Source: Clostridiales bacterium | GTDB taxonomy: Bacteria; Bacillota; Clostridia; Saccharofermentanales; Saccharofermentanaceae | Assembly: GCA_017451265.1 (NCBI GenBank) | Contig: JAFSPU010000004.1 | Location: forward strand, 1 to 64,000 | Length of the DNA stretch: 64,000 bases | Direction of reading: 5' to 3' | In this document: in pieces, positions 7,442 through 15,132 of the stretch | Position numbering within the stretch: the stretch's first letter is position 1 | How the letters are laid out: each line of letters starts with the position of its first letter | Program-made: the position numbers and the translations under genes | Notes under the pieces: generated by a model | What the model was told of the DNA's origin: nothing | What the model saw: only the letters and a program-made list of their open reading frames with translations | Databases searched by the model: none

Positions 7442-8328
7442 CCCATATCACCTCCTCTGATTCTCTTATCGATATCATCGATAAATGCTTCTTCAAAGTT
7501 AACATCAAGCTTATCGACGATAAGTGGGGCCAAACTCTGAAGTTTACTCTCGATATCTTCCTGCTTTCCCTCGACGACAAGGGTTACGACTCTTCCGGTT
7601 ATTTTCATAGATTTGACCTTAAACTCTTCAAACATATTCGCTGAAGGAATCTCACTAAATGCGAGCTGATATTTAAGGTAATCCATAGTTTTTTCAAGCA
7701 TCTTTCCGGAACTTACGACATGATGTTCATCAATCATCGCATATTCATCGCAAAAATCCTCAAGTTCTTTCAGCGAGTGACTAGAGATGATAACAGTACT
7801 CCCCTTATCCTTAACGAGTTGCAAGAGTTGTTCCTTGAATTTTTGACGAGCATACGGATCTAGCCCATCGAAAGCTTCATCAAGAAGCAGATATTTGGGA
7901 GCTACCGCAAAAGCAAGTGCTACAAAAGCCTGGCGCCGCATTCCTTTTGAGAAAGTTCTTAACGGCTTACGAGCATTTAGGTTAAAACCAGTGATCATTT
8001 CTTTATATAGTTTTTCATCAAGAGAAGGATAAAACACTTTATACATCTTTATAAGGCTTCTGCAATTTGTTTGCATTCCAAAGTACGGATCATCAGGAAG
8101 AAGAAATATATCCTGTCTGGTCTTTTCAGAAGCGGGACTCTTACCATCATACTCCACACTGCCCTTAAGGGGCTTGTAGACACCGGATATAGAACGTAAC
8201 AGAGTTGACTTACCGGCACCATTAATGCCAATAAGTCCTAACACACAAGAATCCTTTACTGTGAGATTCACATCTTCGAGCACCTTGTTATTGCCAAAAG
8301 AATGACATAAGCCTTTAATCTCGATCAT
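7438..8328 (-). CDS. ABC transporter ATP-binding protein (BcrA/YtrB-like)
   Basis: Cytoplasmic ATPase that powers the neighbouring permease. Walker A GINGAGKST (residues 34-42), signature FSKGMRRQ and Walker B YLLLDEAFDGLD are intact. The start is taken as the ATG at 8328 (MIEIKGL, 296 residues) with AGGAG 9 bases upstream; a TTG at 8346 would place that ribosome site inside the gene. The C-terminal 90 residues form the accessory domain seen in small two-gene exporters. Expressed from the palindrome promoter at 8439-8464. No GntR-type regulator, common beside Ytr transporters, is encoded nearby. Confidence 0.88.
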   Translation of the reverse strand: MIEIKGLCHSFGNNKVLEDVNLTVKDSCVLGLIGINGAGKSTLLRSISGVYKPLKGSVEYDGKSPASEKTRQDIFLLPDDPYFGMQTNCRSLIKMYKVFYPSLDEKLYKEMITGFNLNARKPLRTFSKGMRRQAFVALAFAVAPKYLLLDEAFDGLDPYARQKFKEQLLQLVKDKGSTVIISSHSLKELEDFCDEYAMIDEHHVVSSGKMLEKTMDYLKYQLAFSEIPSANMFEEFKVKSMKITGRVVTLVVEGKQEDIESKLQSLAPLIVDKLDVNFEEAFIDDIDKRIRGGDMG

Positions 8329-8438
8329 TGCCTTTATCTCCTGCAACTAGTGATAATACTCGGTCAGTAGCAGAGTCTCTGCTATCGATGACCATTATTT
8401 GTAATTAATGCTTTTTATCGTCATACATCTCGAACTCC

Positions 8439-8593
8439 ATTATATCAATTGTAATATTACAATTCCCGCTTTTACGCCTCGAACACCCCATCAAACTGGG
8501 TCTCTTTGTCGATATATGTGAAATGTCGGACGATAAACGCCTAGAGAAAATCCTCTAGGCGTTTTTAATTTCTATAAGAGCCAGCTAAAAAAG
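8439..8593 (-). repeat. Promoter-operator-terminator module, copy 1
   Basis: Read on the minus strand: a hairpin with arms AAACGCCTAGAG and CTCTAGGCGTTT (8535-8564), then TTTCACATATATCGACAAAGA, a GATGGGGTGTTCG block, the 18-bp palindrome AATTGTAATATTACAATT (8447-8464) and an extended -10 TGATATAAT (TATAAT at 8439-8444) driving the ABC operon. The hairpin can terminate the preceding gene. Related copies lie at 9165, 10541 and 12527, each before a separate minus-strand unit. The palindrome overlaps the spacer of the promoter and is a likely repressor operator. Confidence 0.65.
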
Positions 8594-8608
8594 GGTACCA
8601 AGAATAAT

Positions 8609-9109
8609 TTATGGATGTTCGCTTGTTCCTATTACTATCCACTCGCCACTATCATCTCTAGCTATTCTACACCTAGTTAGAATGTGCCACGACCCAGAGA
8701 TTTTTCCGTTATCTGCATTATATAGCACTTGCGTATAAGTAAACCATACTATTCCGTTATCGCCATTTATTATCGTCTTATTCAAAGTTACATATGCTTC
8801 GATATGATCTGGACGTTCACGATAATGAAACCAATAATAATGCGATAACCCACCGACATCCGGTGCTAGTTCCTCGTCTCCTGTATATTGCATGCACATC
8901 AAAGCCCGAGATGCAATTTCTTCTCCAATCTGTTTTTCAGACAGAGTTTCAAAACTATATAGTTCCCAAGTCTTGTCGCCAAAGTAATCAGATAAGTATT
9001 TGGGCACTGCCAATAACCCTCCGTGCGGGAAAATGAAGACAGTACAAAAAACAACGGAAATAACCATCAAGGTGATGATAGATATAAGTATTTTATGTTT
9101 TCTTTTCAT
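8609..9109 (-). CDS. Membrane-anchored extracellular protein, unknown function
   Basis: A 166-residue protein with a short basic N-terminus, one hydrophobic anchor or uncleaved signal (about residues 8-27) and an extracellular domain rich in aromatic residues (LSHYYWFHYRERPDHIEAYV, then NGIVWFTYTQVLYN). No family recognised; the size and beta-rich look would suit a small NTF2-like or similar fold. It is a single-gene unit preceded by module copy 2 and followed by the hairpin of copy 1. Probable IME cargo. Confidence 0.65.
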   Translation of the reverse strand: MKRKHKILISIITLMVISVVFCTVFIFPHGGLLAVPKYLSDYFGDKTWELYSFETLSEKQIGEEIASRALMCMQYTGDEELAPDVGGLSHYYWFHYRERPDHIEAYVTLNKTIINGDNGIVWFTYTQVLYNADNGKISGSWHILTRCRIARDDSGEWIVIGTSEHP

Positions 9110-9164
9110 GATTTAGCCGATTAAGCAATAAATATTGTTTAAAGAGGTATCCCTTCCGTATTTC

Positions 9165-9312
9165 ATTATACCAATTGTCATATTACAATTCTCGTTTTTA
9201 CGCTCCGAACACCCCATCAAATGCGGGCTCTTTGTCGATATATGTGAAATGTCCGACGATAAACGCCTAGAGAAAATCCTCTAGACGTTTTAATTTCCAT
9301 AAGAGCCAGCTA
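9165..9312 (-). repeat. Promoter-operator-terminator module, copy 2
   Basis: Same order as copy 1: hairpin arms at 9261-9272 and 9279-9290 (one mismatched pair), the CATATATCGACAAAGAGCC and GATGGGGTGTTCGGAGCG blocks, a palindrome at 9173-9190 with one changed base (AATTGTCATATTACAATT on the plus strand) and an extended -10 TGGTATAAT (9165-9170). Serves the gene at 8609-9109. Confidence 0.65.
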
Positions 9313-9353
9313 AAAAGAGAAAGTCTAAATCATTCCTCCCAGGCTTGCTTATA

Positions 9354-10244
9354 CTACCAGAGTGCATCTGTAATCCTGCCAATATGGATGAAAATATACA
9401 AAAATGCGCCTGTTTCTATCCCTGCAGACCATAACGCATATGGAATAAACTTGCTGCTCTTCTCTCTTTTATGAAAAGTCAAATAGTATACAGGAAATGA
9501 GAAGGCCATATAAACAAATGCAAGAAACGGAGCAGCAAACATGCCGTAGAGTCCTCCGGCTGACATAAAGTGATCCAACAATGTCATAAACCAAGAGGGA
9601 ACAATATTAACAATTATCAAAACGATAATCCCAAGCAAATTGGGCTTAAGCATTGTGAAGCCTAATATCATCAACGCAATAAACATCAATACTGCTGTTG
9701 TATATACAAAAGGCGTTATGTGTTTTTGCTCATATTCATCTGTTATATCCGTTATTGTTATCGTTCCATCAACAGTAGTGAACTCAATGAGTCTATCATC
9801 TTCTCGGATTGGTATACCGTCAGACAAATAGTATTCCTGTGTTTCAGGTATATAAAGAGCAAAGTATTTTGAGTGAGGAATTGACAAAGGTTCACAGAGA
9901 TGAAGAGACTGGCCGCTTTTAACCTCTACAGCAGATTCCCCCAATACATTTATTCCATTAATCTCAGAACACTCCAAAATGAATTCAGCCATTTGTTCAT
10001 CATCATTCCAATGGACGAAAACAAGATCTCTATTATAATAGAACCCTCTATCGACCTTTTCAGGATCGCAATCAACAAAACAAACAAGGTATGCTGTCGT
10101 ATCGCCTATAGCATCAAATTGCAGTCTTATATCACATGCGGCCAAATCCTGAGCTAAACAAGTATAACTAAAACTAACAATGACAAATGCAATTGCTATC
10201 AATACTATAGATACTCTCTTTAAGTTGCTATTAACCGTTTTCAT
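9354..10244 (-). CDS. Secreted-domain membrane protein, unknown function
   Basis: A 296-residue protein. An N-terminal signal peptide (about 1-31, ending SYTCLAQD) leads to an extracellular domain of about 150 residues (DIRLQFDAIGDTTAYLVCFVD, YIPETQEYYLSDGIPIREDD), then about four or five membrane helices from residue 178 to the end. This layout, sensor-like outside domain plus membrane bundle, is seen in gut Clostridia but no named family was recognised. It probably forms a unit with the small gene at 10311-10487, about 70 bases upstream. Confidence 0.6.
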   Translation of the reverse strand: MKTVNSNLKRVSIVLIAIAFVIVSFSYTCLAQDLAACDIRLQFDAIGDTTAYLVCFVDCDPEKVDRGFYYNRDLVFVHWNDDEQMAEFILECSEINGINVLGESAVEVKSGQSLHLCEPLSIPHSKYFALYIPETQEYYLSDGIPIREDDRLIEFTTVDGTITITDITDEYEQKHITPFVYTTAVLMFIALMILGFTMLKPNLLGIIVLIIVNIVPSWFMTLLDHFMSAGGLYGMFAAPFLAFVYMAFSFPVYYLTFHKREKSSKFIPYALWSAGIETGAFLYIFIHIGRITDALW

Positions 10245-10310
10245 GCTCTTACCAAATCAAATTAGATTACCATCATTAGTACCGTTAGTTTGTCCCCCCT
10301 AGCCCAAAGG

Positions 10311-10487
10311 TTACTCGCTAGAACTCGAGATAGAAACATTATGAGAAGCTATACTGATACTATTAATCCTAACTTGAGAATCATTGTATCGTTTGCTCAC
10401 AAAGTAGCTATGTACACTAAATGCCACGGTGAGAAAAACAAAGACTATTAACAGAATTATAAACAGTACCTCAAGTTTTCTTTTCAT
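10311..10487 (-). CDS. 58-residue single-span membrane protein
   Basis: A short gene (ATG at 10487, TAA at 10311-10313) encoding MKRKLEVLFIILLIVFVFL and a serine-rich tail ending SISSSSE. The basic start and one long hydrophobic helix suggest a membrane peptide with an extracellular tail. It lies directly after promoter module copy 3 and before the 296-residue gene in the same direction, so the two are probably co-transcribed. The MKRK start is like that of the 8609-9109 protein. No clear ribosome site (only AAAGAT), so confidence is moderate. Confidence 0.45.
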   Translation of the reverse strand: MKRKLEVLFIILLIVFVFLTVAFSVHSYFVSKRYNDSQVRINSISIASHNVSISSSSE

Positions 10488-10540
10488 CGATCTTTATAGT
10501 TCTCCATAACCCAAGTTTTAATGAGGTTTCCTCGAAGTTC

Positions 10541-10679
10541 ATTATACCAATTGTAATATTACAATTCTTGTTTTTACGCCTAGAACACCCCATCAAACAT
10601 GGCGCCTTTGTCGATATATGTGAAGTGTCCGACGATAAGCGACTAGAGATAATCCTCTAGTCGTTTTTAATTTCTATAA
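10541..10679 (-). repeat. Promoter-operator-terminator module, copy 3
   Basis: The 18-bp palindrome AATTGTAATATTACAATT (10549-10566) is perfect and overlaps an extended -10 TGGTATAAT (10541-10546). In the hairpin the arms read CGACTAGAG and CTCTAGTCG where copy 1 has CGCCTAGAG and CTCTAGGCG: a compensatory change, good evidence that the stem is functional. Serves the genes at 10311 and 9354. Confidence 0.7.
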
Positions 10680-10809
10680 CCAAAATCATAATGACCAGGT
10701 GTGAAATAAAAAACTCCACCTGGTCATTCATTTAGCTTGAGTTATTCTTCTTGCATCAACAATCTGCAATCTGTCGCTCAGATAATAAAATCATCTACCA
10801 TTATCAGAA

Positions 10810-12474
10810 TTATCCATAGGTTCCCCCCCTGCTTCCAGGATATGTATATAAATGATCAGGATCATCTGTAACTTGGAAATAAACCCACTGTGACCAGCTG
10901 CTATCCCCAATCACAACGCCGATACTGCTTTCACCTACACTAATTTGATCCCTTCTAAATAAAGCATATGGATAATCTCCTGTTCCATTGTATGCAACAT
11001 CCATTAAAACTTCTTCCATCATCTGTGTTCGCTGTGCTTGATCAGCTCCTAAATATTCTTCTGTACCAATCAACTCTCTAAGAACGCCGCAGACAATATC
11101 TACTTTATCGTATATTGTTAACTCATCCTCATTAAGTTCAAGTATCTCATTTGATATCTGTTCACTTACGGGAAGTTCTAATGCTTCACACATCTCGAGA
11201 TACCTTATATAGTCAGGTCTAAAGTGATAAGCCCAATCAAACCAATAAATCATTACACAGTTTCCAAAGTAGTAATAGACTTCAAAATGAATTCTTCCGT
11301 TGTCATAAACTTCACGTTCATAACAATATCCATTAACTAAGTCACTGTCATTAGTTTCTGTACCATCTAAGGATACTCGATCTGTTATTGTCCTATAATA
11401 CTGTTCTGCCCATTCCGGGCTGTCGAATTCGAGAATAGTAACATCATCAAACCTAAGCAATCTATTAGTATGATAATCAAAATCAGTCATCGGATCCCAA
11501 ACTATCCCGCATTCATCCGGGCGCGCCATATACTCAGCATACGACAGGTAATCAGGCTCATATTGTACTGAATGCTCATCATATTCAAACCAATTATCAT
11601 CTCGATTGAACTCTTGAGGATAATAACTCATATCAATACCGGCCCAATCATTCCAGATGCTAATTATCTCATCAAGCGTCAAGTCAGTTTCAATGGGAGT
11701 AATCTCATAATCTGAGACATATACTGTCTCAGTTGTCTCTGAAGCGACATATGGTAGCGGCTCAAAATCATCGGAGATAACTACATCATCCGGAATTGAC
11801 TGAGGTGACGGGAACCCCATCGCCTCCAAAATGCCATCAACTCTTTCATGAGCCTCTTCCGAATCATCTATTGTGTATATCGACACAAGCATATCACCGT
11901 TATAGCAAGTAGTACCATAGTGAGGATATAACCCCGCACAGTCACAAATTATATGTGGTCGGTTAGGATTTGTAGGGGTCAGATTCATTACTAAATAAGC
12001 TTGGTTATCACCTTCACCATAATAAGCAGATCCGTCATAATAGTTATCCAAAAGTTCCTGATAATATTCATTGTAATCAGTACGGACTCCATTGATTGCG
12101 CGCGATGCGTCGTTATATTGGTAATACATTATCGAAATAATCGGATCCCATATACTCATCTGAATATTCGTATATTCATCAAAAGTCATACAGGCATTGA
12201 TTTCCAGATCGGATCCCACGGCATTGCTCATTGCCCGTTCAAAAGCATCCGGCTCATAGTATTCTACCGTAAGATCCTGTAACGGTGCAGACTCCTGCAG
12301 TGGAACAGATTCAAATATCGCCGTTGGTTCTACTTCAGAAGATGTCTGAGGATTTACACTTTTACAAGACGTTGTTACAGTCATGCACACTAATATATTT
12401 ATCGCTAAACATAACACAAGAGCTGTTTTCTTTTTCATAACAATATGTAACGTTGTAATCCTTATATCCTTCAT
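10810..12474 (-). CDS. Large acidic surface lipoprotein, unknown function
   Basis: About 540-554 residues. A lipoprotein signal ends at VTVTTSCK, so the mature protein is probably anchored by its cysteine. The ATG at 12438 (MKKKTALVLCL) gives the most usual signal; the frame starts 12 codons earlier. Neither start has a close ribosome site. The mature part is very acidic and rich in tyrosine and tryptophan, with a proline/glutamate linker (about 45-75) and two similar-looking halves, each with NTF2- or DUF-like aromatic patterns (YYQYNDASRAINGVRTDYN; YLSYAEYMARPDECGIVWD). No catalytic motif seen. Transcribed from module copy 4. Confidence 0.65.
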   Translation of the reverse strand: MKDIRITTLHIVMKKKTALVLCLAINILVCMTVTTSCKSVNPQTSSEVEPTAIFESVPLQESAPLQDLTVEYYEPDAFERAMSNAVGSDLEINACMTFDEYTNIQMSIWDPIISIMYYQYNDASRAINGVRTDYNEYYQELLDNYYDGSAYYGEGDNQAYLVMNLTPTNPNRPHIICDCAGLYPHYGTTCYNGDMLVSIYTIDDSEEAHERVDGILEAMGFPSPQSIPDDVVISDDFEPLPYVASETTETVYVSDYEITPIETDLTLDEIISIWNDWAGIDMSYYPQEFNRDDNWFEYDEHSVQYEPDYLSYAEYMARPDECGIVWDPMTDFDYHTNRLLRFDDVTILEFDSPEWAEQYYRTITDRVSLDGTETNDSDLVNGYCYEREVYDNGRIHFEVYYYFGNCVMIYWFDWAYHFRPDYIRYLEMCEALELPVSEQISNEILELNEDELTIYDKVDIVCGVLRELIGTEEYLGADQAQRTQMMEEVLMDVAYNGTGDYPYALFRRDQISVGESSIGVVIGDSSWSQWVYFQVTDDPDHLYTYPGSRGGTYG

Positions 12475-12526
12475 TTTTTCACAACTGTATCTCCAATAGT
12501 TCTAGGAGGTATCCCTCTCAAGCTCC

Positions 12527-12612
12527 ATTATATCAATTGTAATATTACAATTCCCGTTTTTACGCCTCAAACACCCCATCAAACCGGGTGCCTTTGTCGA
12601 TATATATGAAGG
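12527..12612 (-). repeat. Promoter-operator module, copy 4 (no terminator hairpin)
   Basis: Perfect palindrome AATTGTAATATTACAATT (12535-12552) and extended -10 TGATATAAT (12527-12532) upstream of the lipoprotein gene, followed by the conserved GATGGGGTGTTTGAGGCG block and CATATATCGACAAAGG. The hairpin part is missing; beyond 12612 the sequence joins the leader of the second mobilization block. Confidence 0.65.
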
Positions 12613-12670
12613 GTTATTTGAATATTTGTGTATTCTGCTACCCGAAAAACAGGGTCTCCCATTCCTAGTT

Positions 12671-12762
12671 AGTGAAGGGAGTTATTCAAGATTCCCTTCG
12701 TGAACATTGACAACTGCATAAAACCATCAGGCAATCGGATGGCTGGTACGAACCTGATGGCA
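12671..12762 (+). ncRNA. Candidate structured RNA, reduced copy C
   Basis: The opening hairpin (GTGAAGGGA at 12672, TCCCTTCGT near 12693), ACATTGACAACTGCATA and the closing stem ACCATCAGG (12723-12731) with CCTGATGG (12753-12760) match copies A and B, but only about 20 bases remain between the closing arms. It stands in the equivalent place before the mob genes of the second element and is probably a minimal form of the same RNA or DNA structure. Confidence 0.4.
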
Positions 12763-12786
12763 TTCGCCGGAATCAAATCGGGGTAT

Positions 12787-12842
12787 TAGGGGTCGTCCCC
12801 TAACAAGCAATCTGCATGTGATCGTTCACATGCGTTGCTTGC
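12787..12842 (+). promoter_or_regulatory. Candidate transfer origin (oriT) hairpins of IME 2
   Basis: Hairpin TTAGGGGTCGTCCCCTAA (about 12785-12802) is followed by AACAAGCAA and an interrupted stem: CAAGCAA (12804-12810) with TTGCTTG (12835-12841), and inside GCATGTGA/TCACATGC around TCGT. The same two hairpins and the AACAAGCAA box occur at 2005-2064 in the other order, with different stem sequence. Confidence 0.4.
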
Positions 12843-12898
12843 TAAACCAGATGACATTCCGAATGCACGTTCACTGAAAAAACGATAGGAGGCATCAA

Positions 12899-13240
12899 AT
12901 GGAAAAACCAAGGAACAGAAAAAGACCGCTTCGACTCTATATCTACGTTACCCAAGAGGAACTTGATGATATCAGAGGCAAGGCAAAGGCAGCAGGATTA
13001 TCTGTAGGAGAGTACGGCAGAAGAGTAATGAGAGTTCACAAGGTCGGTATGGCTCCCACAGAGGAAGAGCATGCGATGGTATGGGAGCTCAGGAGGATCG
13101 GCACCAACTTAAACCAGATAGCCAAGAAAATGAATGTGCTCGGCATTACTCCAGGAGCAAGCCTGCTAAAGTGCATCGATGATCTCGAGGAGCTCAAAAC
13201 AACCATTGATACAACATTAATAAACAGAATGAGAGGATAA
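12899..13240 (+). CDS. mobC: MobC-type relaxosome accessory protein of IME 2
   Basis: A 113-residue ribbon-helix-helix protein (PLRLYIYVTQEELDDIRGKA, AAGLSVGEYGRRVMR) with the MobC C-terminal motif ELRRIGTNLNQIAKKMN and a terminal helix DDLEELKTTIDT. It matches the MobC family better than the copy at 2561. Ribosome site AGGAGG lies 7 bases before the ATG. No relaxase gene follows: xis starts 5 bases after its stop. It may recruit a relaxase supplied by another element to the local oriT-like site. Confidence 0.85.
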   Translation: MEKPRNRKRPLRLYIYVTQEELDDIRGKAKAAGLSVGEYGRRVMRVHKVGMAPTEEEHAMVWELRRIGTNLNQIAKKMNVLGITPGASLLKCIDDLEELKTTIDTTLINRMRG

Positions 13241-13244
13241 GACC

Positions 13245-13442
13245 ATGAAAGACAAAATCGCATTATCACAGAAGTCATTACTGACACTGGAAGAGGCATC
13301 AGCGTACTTCAACATCGGGGTATGTAAGATGAGAGAACTTACCAACGATGAGAACTGCCCGTACGTGTTATGGAACGGCAGTAAGAGGCTCATAAAGCGT
13401 AAGCCCTTCGAGGAATTCCTTTACAACTCGTACTCGGTATAA
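13245..13442 (+). CDS. xis: Excisionase (Tn916 Xis-like) of IME 2
   Basis: A 65-residue winged-helix protein very similar to the product of 4427-4624; both share LTLEEA and GSKRLIKRKP and end in the pattern EEFLY-x-x-YS. It should promote excision together with the integrase downstream. Translation begins 5 bases after mobC, from an ATG preceded by GAGAGGATAAGACC. Confidence 0.85.
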   Translation: MKDKIALSQKSLLTLEEASAYFNIGVCKMRELTNDENCPYVLWNGSKRLIKRKPFEEFLYNSYSV

Positions 13443-13471
13443 GGGAACAGTACTAATTAAGGGACTGCTAA

Positions 13472-13509
13472 AGAGGTGCGCCCGAGCTATAATGAGCTTG
13501 GGCGTATCT
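13472..13509 (+). terminator. Conserved hairpin between xis and int of IME 2
   Basis: AGAGGTGCGCCCGAGC pairs with GCTTGGGCGTATCT around the loop TATAATGA. It corresponds to the hairpin at 4643-4682; several arm bases differ in pairs, so the structure is conserved rather than the sequence. Confidence 0.5.
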
Positions 13510-13534
13510 GATTAGCATATACAGGAGGCTTTAT

Positions 13535-14767
13535 ATGCAGAATCGAAGATACGCAAGTAAGAAGATCAAGCTGAGGAAAGGAGAGTATCAAAGACAAAAC
13601 GATCTTTACGAATACAAGTGGACAGATGCTCAGGGTAAACGACACTCTATTTATTCAAAGTCTCTGTCTGAACTTCGACGTAGAGAGGAACTGATTGAAA
13701 AGGACGCTACAGAGGGTTACGAATACAACAACCTTAACTCAACCATCAATGACTACTACGAGTTGTGGAAGCAGATTAAGAGCGGTATTCGCAAGTCAAC
13801 GTTCTCATCGTATACAAGACCCTATGAGCGTTATGTAATGCCGACTTACGGAAAGACCAAACTTCGGAACGTGACATACAGCAGCGTAATGCTGTTCCTT
13901 AAGAGTCTTGCAAGCGAGAAGGGACTTGGCATAAGCACAATAAAGAAAGTGAATATCACTCTCGGAATGGTGCTTGAGGTAGCTGTAAAGGATGGCGTCT
14001 TAAAGGCAAATCCGTGTCGCGGAGCCATCACCGAGATGAGCAGAGAACTCGACAAGGACATAAAGCATGTAAAGGCACTGACGGTGCCCGAGCAGAAGCT
14101 TTTCGAAGAGTTTCTGAGACGTCCCGGACGGTACAACAGATGGTATCCCCTGTTTACAGTAATGATGTGGACAGGAATGAGGGTCGGAGAAGTAATCGGG
14201 CTTCAGTGGGAAGACATAGACTTTGAGAATAACGAGATCCATGTTAACCACAGTCTTGTGCATTACGACATCGGTAAGAATCAGGGAAGCACATATACAA
14301 TGAATCTTCCCAAGACGAGGACGAGCATCCGAGTAGTACCGATGTTACCGAGAGTGAAGGAGGCTTTATACCTCGAGAAAGAACGTCAAGAGAACTTTGG
14401 TATAACCTGTGTATCCAACATCGATGGCTTCACGAATTTTGTGTTCTTGAACAACAACGGTAAGGTATATCATCACAAGAAACTGAACCACCAGCTGAAT
14501 GTAATAACTCAGGCGATAAATGAGGATATACAGGAGAACGGGAACGAATACGGTGTCGAAGTATTCCCCCACATTCACAACCATATGTTAAGACACACGT
14601 TCGCCACAAGGATGAGAGAAGCGGGAGCTGACATCAAAGCGACTTCCAACATACTCGGACACACAAAGACAAGCATCACGTTAGACATATACACGGATGC
14701 ATCGACAGAATTTAAGAACCGAGAGATCGGTGTACTGGATAAATACTATCCGGAAGAGGATATGTAG
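13535..14767 (+). CDS. int: Tyrosine recombinase integrase of IME 2
   Basis: A 410-residue Tn916-type integrase homologous along its whole length to the one at 4709-5935. Catalytic residues are present: R in MMWTGMRVGEVIGLQW, HNHMLRHTFATR, the second histidine in ILGHTKT and tyrosine in LDIYTDA. The N-terminus (KIKLRKGEYQRQNDLYEYKW) matches the arm-binding domain. A ribosome site CAGGAGGC precedes the ATG. The stop codon lies inside a pair of GTACGACAAA repeats and about 140 bases before att copy 2. Confidence 0.93.
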   Translation: MQNRRYASKKIKLRKGEYQRQNDLYEYKWTDAQGKRHSIYSKSLSELRRREELIEKDATEGYEYNNLNSTINDYYELWKQIKSGIRKSTFSSYTRPYERYVMPTYGKTKLRNVTYSSVMLFLKSLASEKGLGISTIKKVNITLGMVLEVAVKDGVLKANPCRGAITEMSRELDKDIKHVKALTVPEQKLFEEFLRRPGRYNRWYPLFTVMMWTGMRVGEVIGLQWEDIDFENNEIHVNHSLVHYDIGKNQGSTYTMNLPKTRTSIRVVPMLPRVKEALYLEKERQENFGITCVSNIDGFTNFVFLNNNGKVYHHKKLNHQLNVITQAINEDIQENGNEYGVEVFPHIHNHMLRHTFATRMREAGADIKATSNILGHTKTSITLDIYTDASTEFKNREIGVLDKYYPEEDM

Positions 14768-14792
14768 TACGACAAATTAGTACGACAAATAC
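14766..14792 (+). repeat. Paired GTACGACAAA repeats at the end of int
   Basis: TAGTACGACAAAT occurs twice in tandem with a 15-base period, starting at the stop codon of the IME 2 integrase. Likely arm-type integrase-binding sites; see also 6163-6195 and 18347. Similar GCGACAAATT repeats lie at 15159-15181. Confidence 0.4.
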
Positions 14793-14905
14793 CGACTTTT
14801 TACAGAGAGTTATAAAGATATACGCAAATGTTATAAATCTGGAGAAGCCCGTAAATAAAGGGTTTCCGAGAGGGTTATAGAGATATACAGAATATAAAAC
14901 ATCTG

Positions 14906-14922
14906 ACCCTCCATCTCCGCCA
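14906..14922 (+). repeat. Attachment-site core, copy 2
   Basis: ACCCTCCATCTCCGCCA, identical to 6077-6093. Both copies follow an integrase gene, so the interval 6094-14922 is bounded by direct repeats as expected for one integrated element placed in tandem behind another. Confidence 0.65.
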
Positions 14923-14929
14923 CAGTGCA

Positions 14930-14974
14930 AACAATAGTCCCGAAGCTGTTTACAGCATTCGGGACTATTGTTTT
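14930..14974 (+). terminator. Rho-independent terminator after att copy 2
   Basis: Perfect 15-base arms AACAATAGTCCCGAA (14930-14944) and TTCGGGACTATTGTT (14958-14972), with a small inner stem GCTG/CAGC, followed by TTTT. It lies 8 bases after the att core and probably was the terminator of the target tRNA or tmRNA gene. Confidence 0.8.
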
Positions 14975-14992
14975 GTGCTGTTACTGATACGC

Positions 14993-15130
14993 GGGGAGTC
15001 GGACCCGTGAGGGTCACGGGCGGGAAAGAAGCGTCCTGTGGACGTTTCGGCGCCCGGGTGACCGCAGTGAGACGAAGTCGAACAAGGTCCCAGGCAGTAC
15101 GCGAAGCGCGCTGCCGGTCGACTCCCTCCA
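14993..15130 (+). ncRNA. Candidate GC-rich multi-stem RNA
   Basis: A compact domain closed by GGGAGTCG (14994-15001) and CGACTCCC (15119-15126). Inside are hairpins GACCC/GGGTC (15002-15015), GGGCG/CGCCC (15018-15055) enclosing CGTCC/GGACG (15032-15044), and GGCAG/CTGCC (15093-15115) with an inner CGC-GAA-GCG. Nearly every stretch pairs, and GC content is far above the flanks. No known class was recognised; the open reading frame across it is judged spurious. Its 3' end is repeated at 18312. Confidence 0.45.
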
Positions 15131-15132
15131 AG
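15111..15132 (+). repeat. Direct repeat, left copy
   Basis: CTGCCGGTCGACTCCCTCC followed by AAG. It forms the 3' end of the GC-rich RNA candidate. A copy with one changed base lies at 18312-18333, on the other side of the sigma factor/ABC operon. Confidence 0.55.

Larger units (their letters stand above)
6094..14922 (+). mobile_element. Integrative mobilizable element 2 (relaxase-less, with cargo)
   Basis: About 8.8 kb bounded by the two 17-bp cores. Contents: ABC transporter pair, four minus-strand secreted or membrane proteins with shared promoter modules, RNA copy C, oriT-like hairpins, mobC, xis and int. No relaxase or secretion genes. It resembles a cis-mobilizable element that could move with the machinery of IME 1 or of a larger element. 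The boundaries are inferred from the repeats. Confidence 0.6.

Noticed and set aside
8439..12612. Integron cassette array
   Set aside because: Repeats separate single genes as attC sites would, but there is no IntI-type integrase, no GTTRRRY core, and each repeat carries its own promoter, unlike cassettes.
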